NCBI GenBank assembly: GCA_902558375.1
Contig: CACEDQ010000005.1
Location: 1-64,000 of the forward strand
From: an uncultured SAR86 cluster bacterium
GTDB lineage: Bacteria; Pseudomonadota; Gammaproteobacteria; Magnimaribacterales; D2472
Direction of reading: 5' to 3'
Length of the DNA: 64,000 nt
This document shows positions 20,807 to 31,604 of the stretch, piece after piece. A program made the position numbers and the translations under genes. The notes under the pieces were generated by a model that searched no databases, was not told where the DNA came from, and saw only the letters and a program-made list of their open reading frames with translations. Each line of letters starts with the position of its first letter. Position 1 is the stretch's first letter.

Positions 20807-23215
20807 ATGAATGAAATAAAATCAGACCTACCTGTAATTCCTTTAAGAGATGTAGTTGTCTTTCCTGGAATTGTAACAACCTTATTTGTTGGCCGATCTA
20901 AGTCCATCGAAGCATTGAATGTAGCTATGTCTTCAAATAAAAAACTTGTGCTAGTTTGTCAAACTGACCCTGCAATCGACAATCCTGAGTTTAAGGATGT
21001 ATACAAAAATGCATCTATTAGCAATTTATTACAGCTAATTAAATTGCCGGATGGAACCATGAAGGTTCTTGTTGAAGGACATAAAAGATGCTCTATAGAT
21101 AAATTTATTGAAAAAAAAGGTTATGACTTAGCAAGAGTAAGTTCTATTGATGACATACCATTAAAAGAAGCTGATGCATCTAATTTAGTTAGATTTATTA
21201 AAGCTAAATTTGAAGATTATATTGGCATAACTAAAAGAATTCCTCCTGAAATAGTTTCTACTGTTGATTCTTTGGATGACCTCTCAAAGTTAATCGATAC
21301 TATTACCGGACACTTGCCAATTGAAACTGCTAGAAAGCAAGAAATTCTGGCTATAGCTGATTTAAAAGAAAGGTCTGAAAAAGTTCTAATGTTTATTGAA
21401 TCACAATTAGATGTTGTTGATGTTGAAAAGAAAATAAGAGAACGTGTAAAAAAACAGATGGAAAAATCTCAAAGAGAATATTATCTGAATGAACAAATCA
21501 AGGCTGCTCAAAAAGAGCTTGGAGAAATAGGTGATGAGGTTGACGAGCTTGATGCACTTGAGGAAAAAATTAATACAGTAGGTATGCCTAAAGATGCTTT
21601 AAAGAAAGCAAAAAGTGAATTAGCTAAATTTAAGCACATGTCTGCATCATCTGCTGAAGCATCAGTTGTAAGATCTTACTTAGATTGTTTAGTCGAAGTT
21701 CCATGGAAGAAAAAATCTAAAGTCAAAACAGATATTCAAGCATCATTAGACATTTTAGAGGAAGATCATTACGGTCTTGAAGAGGTAAAAGAAAGAATCA
21801 TTGAATACCTTGCAGTTCAAAAAAGAGTTAAATCAATGAAAGCTCCTGTTTTATGTCTTGTGGGCCCGCCTGGTGTTGGTAAAACTTCACTCGGTGAGTC
21901 AATAGCAAGAGCTACAAACAGAAAATTTGTAAGAATGTCCCTTGGCGGAGTAAGAGATGAATCTGAAATAAGAGGCCATAGACGAACTTATATAGGTTCA
22001 ATGCCTGGAAAAATTATTCAAAAACTTTCTAAGGTTGGGGTTAAAAATCCTTTATTTTTGTTAGATGAAATTGATAAAATTGGCATGGATCATAGAGGCG
22101 ATCCTGCATCTGCTCTTCTTGAGGTTTTAGATCCAGAGCAAAATAATACATTTAGCGATCATTATCTAGAGGTAGATTATGACTTATCAGAAGTTATGTT
22201 TGTCTGCACAGCAAATAGCCTAAATATTCCAACTCCGCTATTAGATAGAATGGAGATAATCAGAATTCCTGGTTATATTGAAGACGAGAAGCTAAACATA
22301 GCATCGAAATATTTGCTACCTAAACAAATGGAAAGAAATGGACTTAAAGATAAAGAGATAAATATAAATAAAGAAGTCATTCTTTCATTAATTAGATACT
22401 ATACAAGGGAAGCTGGTGTAAGAGGTTTAGAAAGACAAATTGCTAAAATCTTAAGAAAAGTTGTAAAAGAAAGACTTTTAAATAAGAAGAATCTTGATAA
22501 ACCTACATCTATAACAACCAAGAATTTAGAGAAGTTTTCAGGTGTAAAAAAATTCAAATATGGAATTGCTGAGAAAGAAAATGCAGTTGGACAAGTTACC
22601 GGACTTGCATGGACTGAGGTTGGTGGTGAGCTGCTAACTATAGAAGCATCTCATATTGATGGAAAAGGAAGAATAATCAAAACTGGATCTTTGGGTGATG
22701 TAATGCAGGAATCAATCCAGGCTGCATTCACAGTAGTTAGATCTAGAGCAGATTCATTAGGAATAAAACCCGATTTTTATGAAAAATATGATGTGCATAT
22801 TCATGTACCAGAGGGTGCTACACCTAAAGATGGCCCAAGTGCTGGAGGTGCAATGGCAATTTCCTTAATATCAATTTTTACTGGAATACCTGTAAGGTCC
22901 GATACTGCCATGACTGGTGAAATTACTCTAAGAGGACAGATCTTAAAAATTGGTGGATTGAAAGAAAAACTGCTAGCAGCTAAACGTGGTGGTATTGAGA
23001 ATGTAATTATTCCAAAAGAAAATGAGCCTGATCTTCAAGAGATACCTGAACAGATTCTTAAATCACTCAATATTATTCCAGTTGAATGGGTTGATGAAGT
23101 TATCTCTCATGCTCTGGAAAAAGAACCAACTCCAATAAACAAATCTCCATCTAGTGTAAAAACTAAAACGCAAAGAGTTAAAAAAACAAAACCTGAAAAT
23201 AAGCAAGCCCATTAA
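20807..23215 (+). CDS. lon: Lon protease
   Basis: LVGPPGVGKTSLGESIA, DEIDKIG, PKDGPSAGGAMAISL. Confidence 0.98.
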   Translation: MNEIKSDLPVIPLRDVVVFPGIVTTLFVGRSKSIEALNVAMSSNKKLVLVCQTDPAIDNPEFKDVYKNASISNLLQLIKLPDGTMKVLVEGHKRCSIDKFIEKKGYDLARVSSIDDIPLKEADASNLVRFIKAKFEDYIGITKRIPPEIVSTVDSLDDLSKLIDTITGHLPIETARKQEILAIADLKERSEKVLMFIESQLDVVDVEKKIRERVKKQMEKSQREYYLNEQIKAAQKELGEIGDEVDELDALEEKINTVGMPKDALKKAKSELAKFKHMSASSAEASVVRSYLDCLVEVPWKKKSKVKTDIQASLDILEEDHYGLEEVKERIIEYLAVQKRVKSMKAPVLCLVGPPGVGKTSLGESIARATNRKFVRMSLGGVRDESEIRGHRRTYIGSMPGKIIQKLSKVGVKNPLFLLDEIDKIGMDHRGDPASALLEVLDPEQNNTFSDHYLEVDYDLSEVMFVCTANSLNIPTPLLDRMEIIRIPGYIEDEKLNIASKYLLPKQMERNGLKDKEININKEVILSLIRYYTREAGVRGLERQIAKILRKVVKERLLNKKNLDKPTSITTKNLEKFSGVKKFKYGIAEKENAVGQVTGLAWTEVGGELLTIEASHIDGKGRIIKTGSLGDVMQESIQAAFTVVRSRADSLGIKPDFYEKYDVHIHVPEGATPKDGPSAGGAMAISLISIFTGIPVRSDTAMTGEITLRGQILKIGGLKEKLLAAKRGGIENVIIPKENEPDLQEIPEQILKSLNIIPVEWVDEVISHALEKEPTPINKSPSSVKTKTQRVKKTKPENKQAH

Positions 23216-23303
23216 AACCCTTTATTTACTTGACTTTTAGGCTTAAAAAGCTTTTCATAGAAGAGTATTTATATAAATAAATTTATACAGAGGAGTATTT
23301 AAT

Positions 23304-23582
23304 ATGAATAAATCAGATTTGATTGATGCTGTCGCAGGTGACGCAGATATTTCTAAAGCTTCAGCTGGAAGAGCGGTTGATGCAGTTCTAGGTGGAATTG
23401 GAGATGCTTTAGGTAAAGGTGATTCTGTATCACTAGTAGGTTTTGGAACATTTTCAGTAAGGCATAGAGCTGCTAGAGAGGGTAGAAATCCTCAAACTGG
23501 TGCATCAATGCATATTGCTGCTTCAAAAGTTCCTGGTTTTAAAGCTGGTAAAGGCCTTAAAGATAAGGTTAAAAACGGCTAA
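23304..23582 (+). CDS. hupB: DNA-binding protein HU
   Basis: [11 protein letters not shown]...[26 protein letters not shown]. Confidence 0.96.
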   Translation: MNKSDLIDAVAGDADISKASAGRAVDAVLGGIGDALGKGDSVSLVGFGTFSVRHRAAREGRNPQTGASMHIAASKVPGFKAGKGLKDKVKNG

Positions 23583-23600
23583 GTTTTATTAACTTCAAAA

Positions 23601-23627
23601 AAGGGTGCTTCCGCACCCTTTTTTTAT
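23601..23627 (+). terminator. Intrinsic terminator downstream of hupB
   Basis: AAGGGTGC-TTCC-GCACCCTT followed by T-tract. Confidence 0.9.
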
Positions 23628-23643
23628 TTATAATGTCAGCACT

Positions 23644-25518
23644 ATGATGGAAACACTTCGAAATTTTTTAACAGGACCCAGATTATTTATTGTAATTGCA
23701 GCATGTGCATTACCTTTTGTTTTTCTTGGTACAGGCTCACTTGGTTCTACATTTAACAACTCCCTGGGTACAATTAACGGTGAAAATGTAACCCAAACAG
23801 ATTTTCAAATTGCAGGTAATATGGCTTCACAAAGACTGAAAAGTATCTATGGTGATAATTTTGAATTAAATGATCTTGATGAAGAGTTTAAAAATAATCA
23901 AATAAAACAAGAATTAATTGCCCAAAAGGTTTTACTTTCAGAATCAAGAAAGCTTGGTTTTATAAATAACGTGACCCAGAACCAATCCAAAAAGGAAATT
24001 ATAGCTAACTCTTCTTTTCACACAGATGGAAGATTTGATGAAAATATTTATGAAGCCCAAGTAAATGCTAATGGTTATACAAAAGAGTCATATTTAGATG
24101 TTGTTACCAACATGCTTGCCACTGATTTATATAGACAAGCTATAGCTTCCAATAACTTTATTACCAACAAGGAACTAGTGGAACTGACATCACTGTTAGA
24201 GCAATCAGCAAATATTGATTTTTTAAAAATTGATTATCAAAAGCTCCGTAATGAAATTATTAATTCTGAAGAAGAAATTAGAGATTATTATGATGCAAAT
24301 AAAGTTAATTTTTATTCAAATGAAGCAAGATCTTTTAAGTATTTTATTATTTCGTCTGACGATTATGCTTCATCAGTGCAAATCCCAGAAGATTATGTTG
24401 AAAATGAATATGCTAACTACTTAGCACAGAATAATCAGAATAAACAAATCAGGTTTTCACATATTATGCTTGAAAAATCTAAATATGATTCACCTGAGCT
24501 AGCCCTTGAAAAAGCTTCTACAGTTTTAGACCAGCTTAAAAGTGGTGAAGACTTCTCTACATTGGCTAGTAAATACAGTGATGATATGGTGACCAAAGAT
24601 ATAGGCGGTGATTTAGAATATTTTGATGCAGATGTTTTTCCAAGTGAGTTTAATGAAGCTATTAACAAACTAGCCCTTAATGAATACAGTGATATTATAG
24701 ATTTAGACGAAACCTACCATATTATAAAAGTAACAGAACTTAGCTTAAATGAAGTGATTCCTTTAAGTGAAATGCAATCGCAGTTTATCGACAATCTTGT
24801 TAGTTCTGAATCAATAGCTTTGATGAACGATGACTATAACTTAATTGATGAGAAAATATTCAATAATGACTCATTCAAATCTATTGCTGATACTCTTTCA
24901 AAAGATATTCAAACTAGTGAAAATGTAAGTAAAGAAAGTTTTGAATTCTCGATTGATGATAGCAGGATTAAGGAGTACATATTCTCACCCGAAACAAGTA
25001 TTGGAAATTCATATGCAATTAGTATAGATAACTCTATAGTTGTATTGTCGTTGTCAAAGATAACTGAACCTGAGTTAATGGAATATGAAAAGGTTAGAGA
25101 ATTAGCTCAAGATTATTTATTATCTGATAAGGCAGTTGAAAAGTTATCACTTATAAGTCAAGAAATAACAGAAGCAAATGAGGAAGGTGACTTAAATAAA
25201 TTTATTGAGCCTTATGATTTTATTTCTCAGGAATCTTTTATTGATATAAAAAGATATTCTTCTCTTTTACCTCAAGAAGTTACATCTAAAATATTTGAGG
25301 GATCTATTGGAGATTTCCTAAAGATAAATGCTAGAAGTGGTGACATGTATCACGTAACTATAAAGAGCTTCAATAAACTAGATGATGAAAGCATTTCTGA
25401 TATTATTGAGCAATATAAAGGCTTTGCAGAAGAAAGAAGTGCAAGTACTTTGACAACAATTATTAATCAAGATTTATTCAATAATGCTCGAGTAAATCTA
25501 AATACAGTTATTTTTTAA
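23644..25518 (+). CDS. ppiD: SurA N-terminal/PpiC domain periplasmic folding chaperone (PpiD)
   Basis: N-terminal TM anchor (METLRNFLTGPRLFIVIAACALPFVFLG), parvulin-like domain IRFSHIMLEK...FSTLASKYSDD...GGDLEYF; start moved to ATG 23644. Confidence 0.88.
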   Translation: MMETLRNFLTGPRLFIVIAACALPFVFLGTGSLGSTFNNSLGTINGENVTQTDFQIAGNMASQRLKSIYGDNFELNDLDEEFKNNQIKQELIAQKVLLSESRKLGFINNVTQNQSKKEIIANSSFHTDGRFDENIYEAQVNANGYTKESYLDVVTNMLATDLYRQAIASNNFITNKELVELTSLLEQSANIDFLKIDYQKLRNEIINSEEEIRDYYDANKVNFYSNEARSFKYFIISSDDYASSVQIPEDYVENEYANYLAQNNQNKQIRFSHIMLEKSKYDSPELALEKASTVLDQLKSGEDFSTLASKYSDDMVTKDIGGDLEYFDADVFPSEFNEAINKLALNEYSDIIDLDETYHIIKVTELSLNEVIPLSEMQSQFIDNLVSSESIALMNDDYNLIDEKIFNNDSFKSIADTLSKDIQTSENVSKESFEFSIDDSRIKEYIFSPETSIGNSYAISIDNSIVVLSLSKITEPELMEYEKVRELAQDYLLSDKAVEKLSLISQEITEANEEGDLNKFIEPYDFISQESFIDIKRYSSLLPQEVTSKIFEGSIGDFLKINARSGDMYHVTIKSFNKLDDESISDIIEQYKGFAEERSASTLTTIINQDLFNNARVNLNTVIF

Positions 25519-25520
25519 TT

Positions 25521-27122
25521 ATGAAAAATCTATCTTTAATTTCTTTAATTTTCTTAATTTCTTGCTCTTCATCTCAATCTCCTGTTGATGAAGGTCTTGA
25601 AAACCAAATTTTTCATTTTGGAAATGGTTCAGAGCCACAAGGAATAGATCCACATATTGTTACTGGCGTGCCAGAACATCACATACTTATCTCTTTATGT
25701 GAAGGACTTACTATCCCCAATCCTTATGGAAATGAAAATTTACCAGGAGCAGCAGAGTCTTGGTCAATAAGTGATGATGGCAAACAGTACATATTTAAGC
25801 TAAGAAAAAATGGGAAATGGTCCAATGGCGATACCCTAACTGCAGATGATTTTGTTTGGTCATGGAAAAGAATTCTTACAGCAAGTTTAGGCTCTCAGTA
25901 TCCGGATATGCTTTATTATTTAGTAGGTGCAATGGAGTACCATACCGGAGAAACTAATGACTTTAGTAAAGTAGGAGTTAAAGCAATAGATGATTATACT
26001 CTTCAGGTAGACCTAAAAGCACCTACGCCTTTTTTCATTGGTCTTTTAAGCCATTACAGTACATGGCCTGTTCATAAAGAAACCGTCATAAAGCATGGAA
26101 CAATTGATGATAGAAATGGAGAATGGACAAGGCCTGGAAATTTTGTATGCAATGGACCTTTCAATCTAAAATCGTGGGAGTTAAATAATAAAATTGTTGT
26201 TGAGAAAAATTCAATGTATTGGGATGCCTCAACAGTTAAATTAAACCAAATTCATTATTATCCTGTATCGAATGTAATGACAGAGGATAGGATGTTTAGA
26301 GCAGGTCAGCTTCATGTCACCAGCACACTACCTTCACAAAAATGTCCTGTATATATTGAAGAAAATAATCCTGATTTAAGGATTGATCCATATATGGGAA
26401 CTTATTTTTATAGATTAAATACCACTAATCCTTATTTAAGTGATGTAAAAGTAAGAAAAGCATTAGCTTATTCTATTGATAGAAAACTTTTAGTAGAAAA
26501 GGTTACAAAATGTGGCCAGATTCCTGCCTATTCTTTCACACCACCTGGCTCAAATGGATATGAGCCAACAACCTCAATACCGTTTGATCCTGAGTTAGCA
26601 AAAAAATTGCTTGTTGAAGCTGGTTATGATTCAGAAAATAAATTTCCTAAACTTGAAATACTATTTAATACAAATGAAGATCATAGAAAAGTCGCTTTAG
26701 CCATACAACAAATGTGGCAACAAAATTTAGGAATTGAGGTCGAGTTAGTTAATCAAGATTGGAAAGTATACTTAAGTCGAGAAATGGTTGGTGATTTCCA
26801 AGTATCAAGGGCAGGCTGGATTGGTGATTATGAAGATCCTAATACATTTTTAGATCTAATGAGACCCAATAGAGGAAATAACAAAACTGGTTGGGAAGAT
26901 AAAAATTATGATGATCTAGTTGCTAAAGCTAATTCAACAAACAATCAAGACGAAAGATATCAATTATTAAATGAAGCAGAAAAAATGTTAATTGATAATA
27001 TGCCGATAATACCCTTATATACATATGTCAGATCATATCAACTCTCTCCTGATGTTAAAGGATTTAATCCACACATCCTAGATCATCACCATCCTAAGTT
27101 TATATATTTAGAAAGAGATTAG
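25521..27122 (+). CDS. Peptide ABC transporter substrate-binding lipoprotein (OppA family)
   Basis: LISCSSS lipobox; GTEPQGIDPH-like, GAAESWSISDDGKQYIFKLRKNGKWSNGDTLTADDFVWSWKR. Confidence 0.93.
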   Translation: MKNLSLISLIFLISCSSSQSPVDEGLENQIFHFGNGSEPQGIDPHIVTGVPEHHILISLCEGLTIPNPYGNENLPGAAESWSISDDGKQYIFKLRKNGKWSNGDTLTADDFVWSWKRILTASLGSQYPDMLYYLVGAMEYHTGETNDFSKVGVKAIDDYTLQVDLKAPTPFFIGLLSHYSTWPVHKETVIKHGTIDDRNGEWTRPGNFVCNGPFNLKSWELNNKIVVEKNSMYWDASTVKLNQIHYYPVSNVMTEDRMFRAGQLHVTSTLPSQKCPVYIEENNPDLRIDPYMGTYFYRLNTTNPYLSDVKVRKALAYSIDRKLLVEKVTKCGQIPAYSFTPPGSNGYEPTTSIPFDPELAKKLLVEAGYDSENKFPKLEILFNTNEDHRKVALAIQQMWQQNLGIEVELVNQDWKVYLSREMVGDFQVSRAGWIGDYEDPNTFLDLMRPNRGNNKTGWEDKNYDDLVAKANSTNNQDERYQLLNEAEKMLIDNMPIIPLYTYVRSYQLSPDVKGFNPHILDHHHPKFIYLERD

Positions 27123-27127
27123 CTTTA

Positions 27128-28048
27128 GTGTTAAGTATTTTTTTTAAAAGACTTTTGCTTGCTATTCCAGTTTTACTTGCTGTGGCAAGTCTTACTTTTT
27201 TCTTAATTAAGTTGGCGCCAGGAGGACCATTTGATGCTGATAAAGCGGTTTCACCTCAAGTCTTAAAAAATTTAAATGAAGCTTATAATTTAGATGCATC
27301 TGAGTGGGAACAATATGTTGATTATATGTCTGGAGTACTTCAGGGAGACTTTGGCCCCTCATTTAGATTCCCAGGCAGATCTGTGTCTGAAATGATTGCT
27401 ACTGGATTACCTGTAACTTTTGAACTTGCATTTTATGCAATACTAATTGCTCTTCTTATAGGTATCTCTTCTGGTGTATTAGCTGCACTTAAAAGAAATA
27501 CATTTTTAGATTTTATCCCTATGGCTATAGCTATGATTGGGATATGCGTTCCCACTTTTTTAATGGGACCTCTGTTGGTTTTAATCTTTGGTATTAATTT
27601 AGAAATACTTCCAGTTTCGGGCTGGGGACAACTTCCTGGAGATAAAATACTCCCTTCAATAACTTTGGGCTTTGCTTATGCTGCTTACATCGCAAGATTA
27701 AGCAGGGGTGGTATGTTAGAGGTCTTAAATCAAGATTTTATAAGGACAGCAAGAGCTAAGGGCTTAAAGGAGAGAAATGTTGTCATTAAACATGCAATGC
27801 AAGGTGGTTTAATTCCAGTAGTATCATTTTTAGGACCGGCAGTTGCAGGACTTTTGGCTGGATCTTTTGTAGTAGAAACTATCTTTCAAATTCCCGGACT
27901 TGGAAGATTTTATGTAGAAGCAGCTTTTAATAGAGATTACACAATGATATTAGGCACAACAATATTTTTTTCTGCAATGATAGTATTTTTTAATCTTTTA
28001 TCCGATCTTGCATCAATGTGGCTCAATCCTAGGTCAAGGGATGTCTGA
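27128..28048 (+). CDS. Oligopeptide ABC transporter permease (OppB family), GTG start
   Basis: Six TM permease; YAAYIARLSRGGMLEVLNQDFIRTARAKGLKERNVVIKHAMQGGLIPV EAA-type loop. Confidence 0.93.
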   Translation: MLSIFFKRLLLAIPVLLAVASLTFFLIKLAPGGPFDADKAVSPQVLKNLNEAYNLDASEWEQYVDYMSGVLQGDFGPSFRFPGRSVSEMIATGLPVTFELAFYAILIALLIGISSGVLAALKRNTFLDFIPMAIAMIGICVPTFLMGPLLVLIFGINLEILPVSGWGQLPGDKILPSITLGFAYAAYIARLSRGGMLEVLNQDFIRTARAKGLKERNVVIKHAMQGGLIPVVSFLGPAVAGLLAGSFVVETIFQIPGLGRFYVEAAFNRDYTMILGTTIFFSAMIVFFNLLSDLASMWLNPRSRDV

Positions 28049-28902
28049 TGAGTAAAAGTTCTACATTGTGGTCTGATGCAATTTACAGACTTACTAGAAA
28101 CAAAGCTGCTATGTTTGGAGCTTTCATATTATTTATATTAATTTTATGTGCTGCTCTTGCTCCTTGGATTGCTCCTTACTCATATTCATTTCAAAATTTA
28201 GAATTAGGAGCATCGCCTCCATCTGCTGCCCATTTACTTGGAACAGATGTTTTAGGACGTGATCTCTTAAGCAGGATATTATACGGTGCAAGAATTTCAT
28301 TACTTGTGGGTTTTGTTGCAACAGGAGTTGCATTGGTTATTGGTGTATCCTGGGGTATCGTTGCTGGTTATGCTGGTGGAAAAATAGATTCAGTAATGAT
28401 GAGGATAGTTGATATCTTATATGGACTCCCATTTATAATTTTTATTATTCTTCTTATGGTTATCTTTGGAAGAAATTTGTGGTTACTTTTTGGTGCAATA
28501 GGAGCTGTTGAATGGCTTACTATGGCAAGAATTGTTAGAGGTCAAGTCATTGGCTTAAAGAATCAAGAATTTGTTATGGCTGCAAAGGCAATGGGAGTAA
28601 GTAATTTTTCTATGTTTAGAAAACATTTACTACCAAACATATTAGGACCTATTGCTGTTTATGCAACCTTAACAATACCTCAAGTTATGCTTTTAGAAGG
28701 ATTTTTAAGTTTTTTAGGTCTGGGTATCCAGCCACCTATGAGCAGCTGGGGCACTCTTATAAAAGATGGGGTTGAATCTATGGAAGAATATAGCTGGTTA
28801 TTGATATATCCCGGCATTACTTTCACAATTACTTTGTTTGCTTTGAATTTCTTCGGCGATGGTCTAAGAGATGCTCTTGACCCTAAAACTACTGACAACT
28901 AA
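28048..28902 (+). CDS. Oligopeptide ABC transporter permease (OppC family)
   Basis: LGTDVLGRDLLSRILYGARISLLVGF; EFVMAAKAMGVSNFSMFRKHLLPNILGPI. Confidence 0.93.
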   Translation: MSKSSTLWSDAIYRLTRNKAAMFGAFILFILILCAALAPWIAPYSYSFQNLELGASPPSAAHLLGTDVLGRDLLSRILYGARISLLVGFVATGVALVIGVSWGIVAGYAGGKIDSVMMRIVDILYGLPFIIFIILLMVIFGRNLWLLFGAIGAVEWLTMARIVRGQVIGLKNQEFVMAAKAMGVSNFSMFRKHLLPNILGPIAVYATLTIPQVMLLEGFLSFLGLGIQPPMSSWGTLIKDGVESMEEYSWLLIYPGITFTITLFALNFFGDGLRDALDPKTTDN

Positions 28903-30398
28903 AAAGCTCTTATTGCAACTTTTATGATTTGACCAGGCATCAAGTCTGAAGTTTCAAAATTGTTCAATTGTTTAATACTTTCGACACTTACATCAAAAAT
29001 ATCTGATATTTTATATAAATTATCACCTTGTTTAACTGAATATAAGATTGTTCTTTTTTTTGAATCAATATTTCTATGTATATTTTTATTTCCAATTGTT
29101 AACTGTTGGCCTAATTTTAGTATTGAGTTTTTATTTAAAGAATTCATTCTGGTTATATCTGCAATATCAATGCTATATTTTCTTGAAATACTCCACAAAG
29201 TATCTCCTTCGGACACTATATGCATTTCAAATGGTATAAAGGTATTAGATTTAGAGCTACTTAGAGGTATTAAAAGCGTATCTTTTAATGACAACAAATC
29301 AGTTTCCAGATAGTTAATTTTTTTAATTATTTTAACTTCAGTGTCATATTTTTTAGCAAGTTTCCATAGACTATCACCAGAAACAACAATGTGAGAGATC
29401 CAGTTTATTTGATTTACGTTATCAAATGGGCTTTCAGGACTGTCTAAAAGATGTGTCTTTTCAATTGGAACATAAAAAACACTTTTATCTTTTGGAGCTG
29501 ATGCCCATTTTGTATAACCAGCATTAAGTTTGTAAATTAGTTCTGGTTTTATTTCTAAATACTCACTAAGAGAAAGTATTTCTACCTGTCCAGGAATTTC
29601 AATTTTCTTTACAACTGACTGAACGGGTATATATGGCAAAGTTACCCCGTATTTTTCTGAATTGAATATGATTTCTCTTATGGCAATATATTTAGGGATA
29701 TATTCACTTACCTGTTTATTTAGATTAAGTGACCAAAAATCATAAGCCATATTTTTTCTTTTATTTTTTCTAATCTGTCTATCAATATATGTTGGTCCAG
29801 CATTATAAGCAGCCAAAGCTATATAAATATCATTATCGAATCTTTCAAAGAGATATTTAAAATAGCCTATTGCTGCATGAGTTGATCTATACGGATCATG
29901 TCTATCTTCATTCCACCATGATTTTTCAAGATTAAACATTCTTCCTGTTTTCGGCATAAATTGCCACAAACCAACAGCCCCAGATGGAGAGATTGAAAAA
30001 GGATCATAATTACTCTCAATAAATGGAATTAATGCTAATTCTGGAGGAAGATCTGCTGCTTCAAGTTCTTGAATTACATAATAAATAAAATAATAAGATT
30101 TGCTCAGGAACTCATTGAATTTATCAACATCTTTGATGTGATTATTTATATAACTTTGTGTTTTTTCATCTAAATTGATATTTTGATCATAATTATTATT
30201 GAGGATCATATATTCCCATACATTTGCAGGAATCGGCTTAGTATCTTCAATTAAAGGAACAACATCCTGAATGCATTCACTTTTTGATGAATTTGTATTA
30301 CACCTGTCATCAAAATTATTAGTTATTTTTAAATTAGATTGGCAGCTTGAAATGCCAAACAAAAAAAATGCAAAAATGATTAATAATTGTCTTTCCAT
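28899..30398 (-). CDS. mltD: Membrane-bound lytic murein transglycosylase D with LysM repeats
   Basis: ELALIPFIESNYDPFSISPSGAVGLWQFMPKTGRMF, ALAAYNAGP, three C-terminal LysM-like segments. Confidence 0.93.
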   Translation of the reverse strand: MERQLLIIFAFFLFGISSCQSNLKITNNFDDRCNTNSSKSECIQDVVPLIEDTKPIPANVWEYMILNNNYDQNINLDEKTQSYINNHIKDVDKFNEFLSKSYYFIYYVIQELEAADLPPELALIPFIESNYDPFSISPSGAVGLWQFMPKTGRMFNLEKSWWNEDRHDPYRSTHAAIGYFKYLFERFDNDIYIALAAYNAGPTYIDRQIRKNKRKNMAYDFWSLNLNKQVSEYIPKYIAIREIIFNSEKYGVTLPYIPVQSVVKKIEIPGQVEILSLSEYLEIKPELIYKLNAGYTKWASAPKDKSVFYVPIEKTHLLDSPESPFDNVNQINWISHIVVSGDSLWKLAKKYDTEVKIIKKINYLETDLLSLKDTLLIPLSSSKSNTFIPFEMHIVSEGDTLWSISRKYSIDIADITRMNSLNKNSILKLGQQLTIGNKNIHRNIDSKKRTILYSVKQGDNLYKISDIFDVSVESIKQLNNFETSDLMPGQIIKVAIRAF

Positions 30399-31150
30399 TG
30401 TCTTATTGCAGTGAATATATCTTTATCATTTTTAGGGGTGTTAAACCTTTTTGAAATTTCTACTTGAACCTCTTTTATATCTGCTCTTAAAAACGGATTT
30501 GTAGCTAGCTCCAATTCAATAGTTGAGGGGAGTGTGGGTATTCCCTTTTCTCTTAATTTACAGACACGATTATATCTTGAAATTATGTTTTCATTAAGCG
30601 GTTCAACACTTTTAGCAAATTTAAGATTTGATTGAGTATATTCATGACCGCAATAAATTTTAGTGTTTAAAGGAAGTTTTTTTAAAAGAGATAAAGAATC
30701 ATGCATTTGTTCAAGAGTGCCTTCAAAAACCCTTCCGCAACCACCTGCAAACAAAGTATCACCACAGAATAAGACTGGATCACCCTGATTTTCTGAAAAG
30801 TAGGCAATGTGATCTAGTGTATGACCTGGTATTTCTATAACTTCGAATTGAATTCCTAATAGTTCAATTATTGTTCCATGTTTAACTCGGATATTGATAG
30901 TATCAATATTATTTTTAGGGCCATAGACATCAATTGATTTTTGCGAAACAATTTCGTCGATTCCACCAGTATGATCAAAGTGGTGATGAGTTATTAAAAT
31001 AGCTCTTAAATCTAGATTTCTTTGGTTTAGAATTTTTAATAAATTATTACTTTCACCTGGATCAATTACTATTGACCCTTCATTAGTTGTCACTAACCAA
31101 ATATAATTATCGTTAAATGCTTCAATAGGCTCTATATTAATCATATGCAA
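30380..31150 (-). CDS. gloB: Hydroxyacylglutathione hydrolase
   Basis: FNDNYIWLV, THHHFDHTGGI, FCGDTLFAGGCGRVFEGT, CGHEYTQSNLKFA. Confidence 0.95.
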   Translation of the reverse strand: MHMINIEPIEAFNDNYIWLVTTNEGSIVIDPGESNNLLKILNQRNLDLRAILITHHHFDHTGGIDEIVSQKSIDVYGPKNNIDTINIRVKHGTIIELLGIQFEVIEIPGHTLDHIAYFSENQGDPVLFCGDTLFAGGCGRVFEGTLEQMHDSLSLLKKLPLNTKIYCGHEYTQSNLKFAKSVEPLNENIISRYNRVCKLREKGIPTLPSTIELELATNPFLRADIKEVQVEISKRFNTPKNDKDIFTAIRQWKDNY

Positions 31151-31163
31151 ATTCTAAGTTAAT

Positions 31164-31598
31164 TTGATGAAAACAGTAAATATTTATACAGATGGTGCTT
31201 GCAGAGGAAATCCAGGTATTGGTGGTTGGGGTGTGCTTATTGAATATGGAGATACAAGAAAAGAATACTTTGGTGGAGAGCTCAATACAACTAATAATCA
31301 AATGGAACTTAAGGCTGCCATTGAGGGCTTAAGAGCATTAAAAGAACCTTGCACAGTAAACTTAACAACGGATTCTAAATATGTAATGCAAGGCATTACA
31401 TTATGGATTGATAATTGGAAACGAAATAACTGGAAAAATGCTTCAAAAAAAAATGTTAAGAATAAAGATTTATGGGTTGAATTAGATAAATATGTTCAAA
31501 TGCATAATGTAAAATGGTCATGGGTAAAGGGCCATTCTGGTCATGAACAGAATGAAATAGCCGATCAACTTGCTAATAAAGGAATAGACACTTTATAA
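31164..31598 (+). CDS. rnhA: Ribonuclease HI
   Basis: [58 protein letters not shown]. Confidence 0.97.
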   Translation: MMKTVNIYTDGACRGNPGIGGWGVLIEYGDTRKEYFGGELNTTNNQMELKAAIEGLRALKEPCTVNLTTDSKYVMQGITLWIDNWKRNNWKNASKKNVKNKDLWVELDKYVQMHNVKWSWVKGHSGHEQNEIADQLANKGIDTL

Positions 31599-31604
31599 AA
31601 AATT

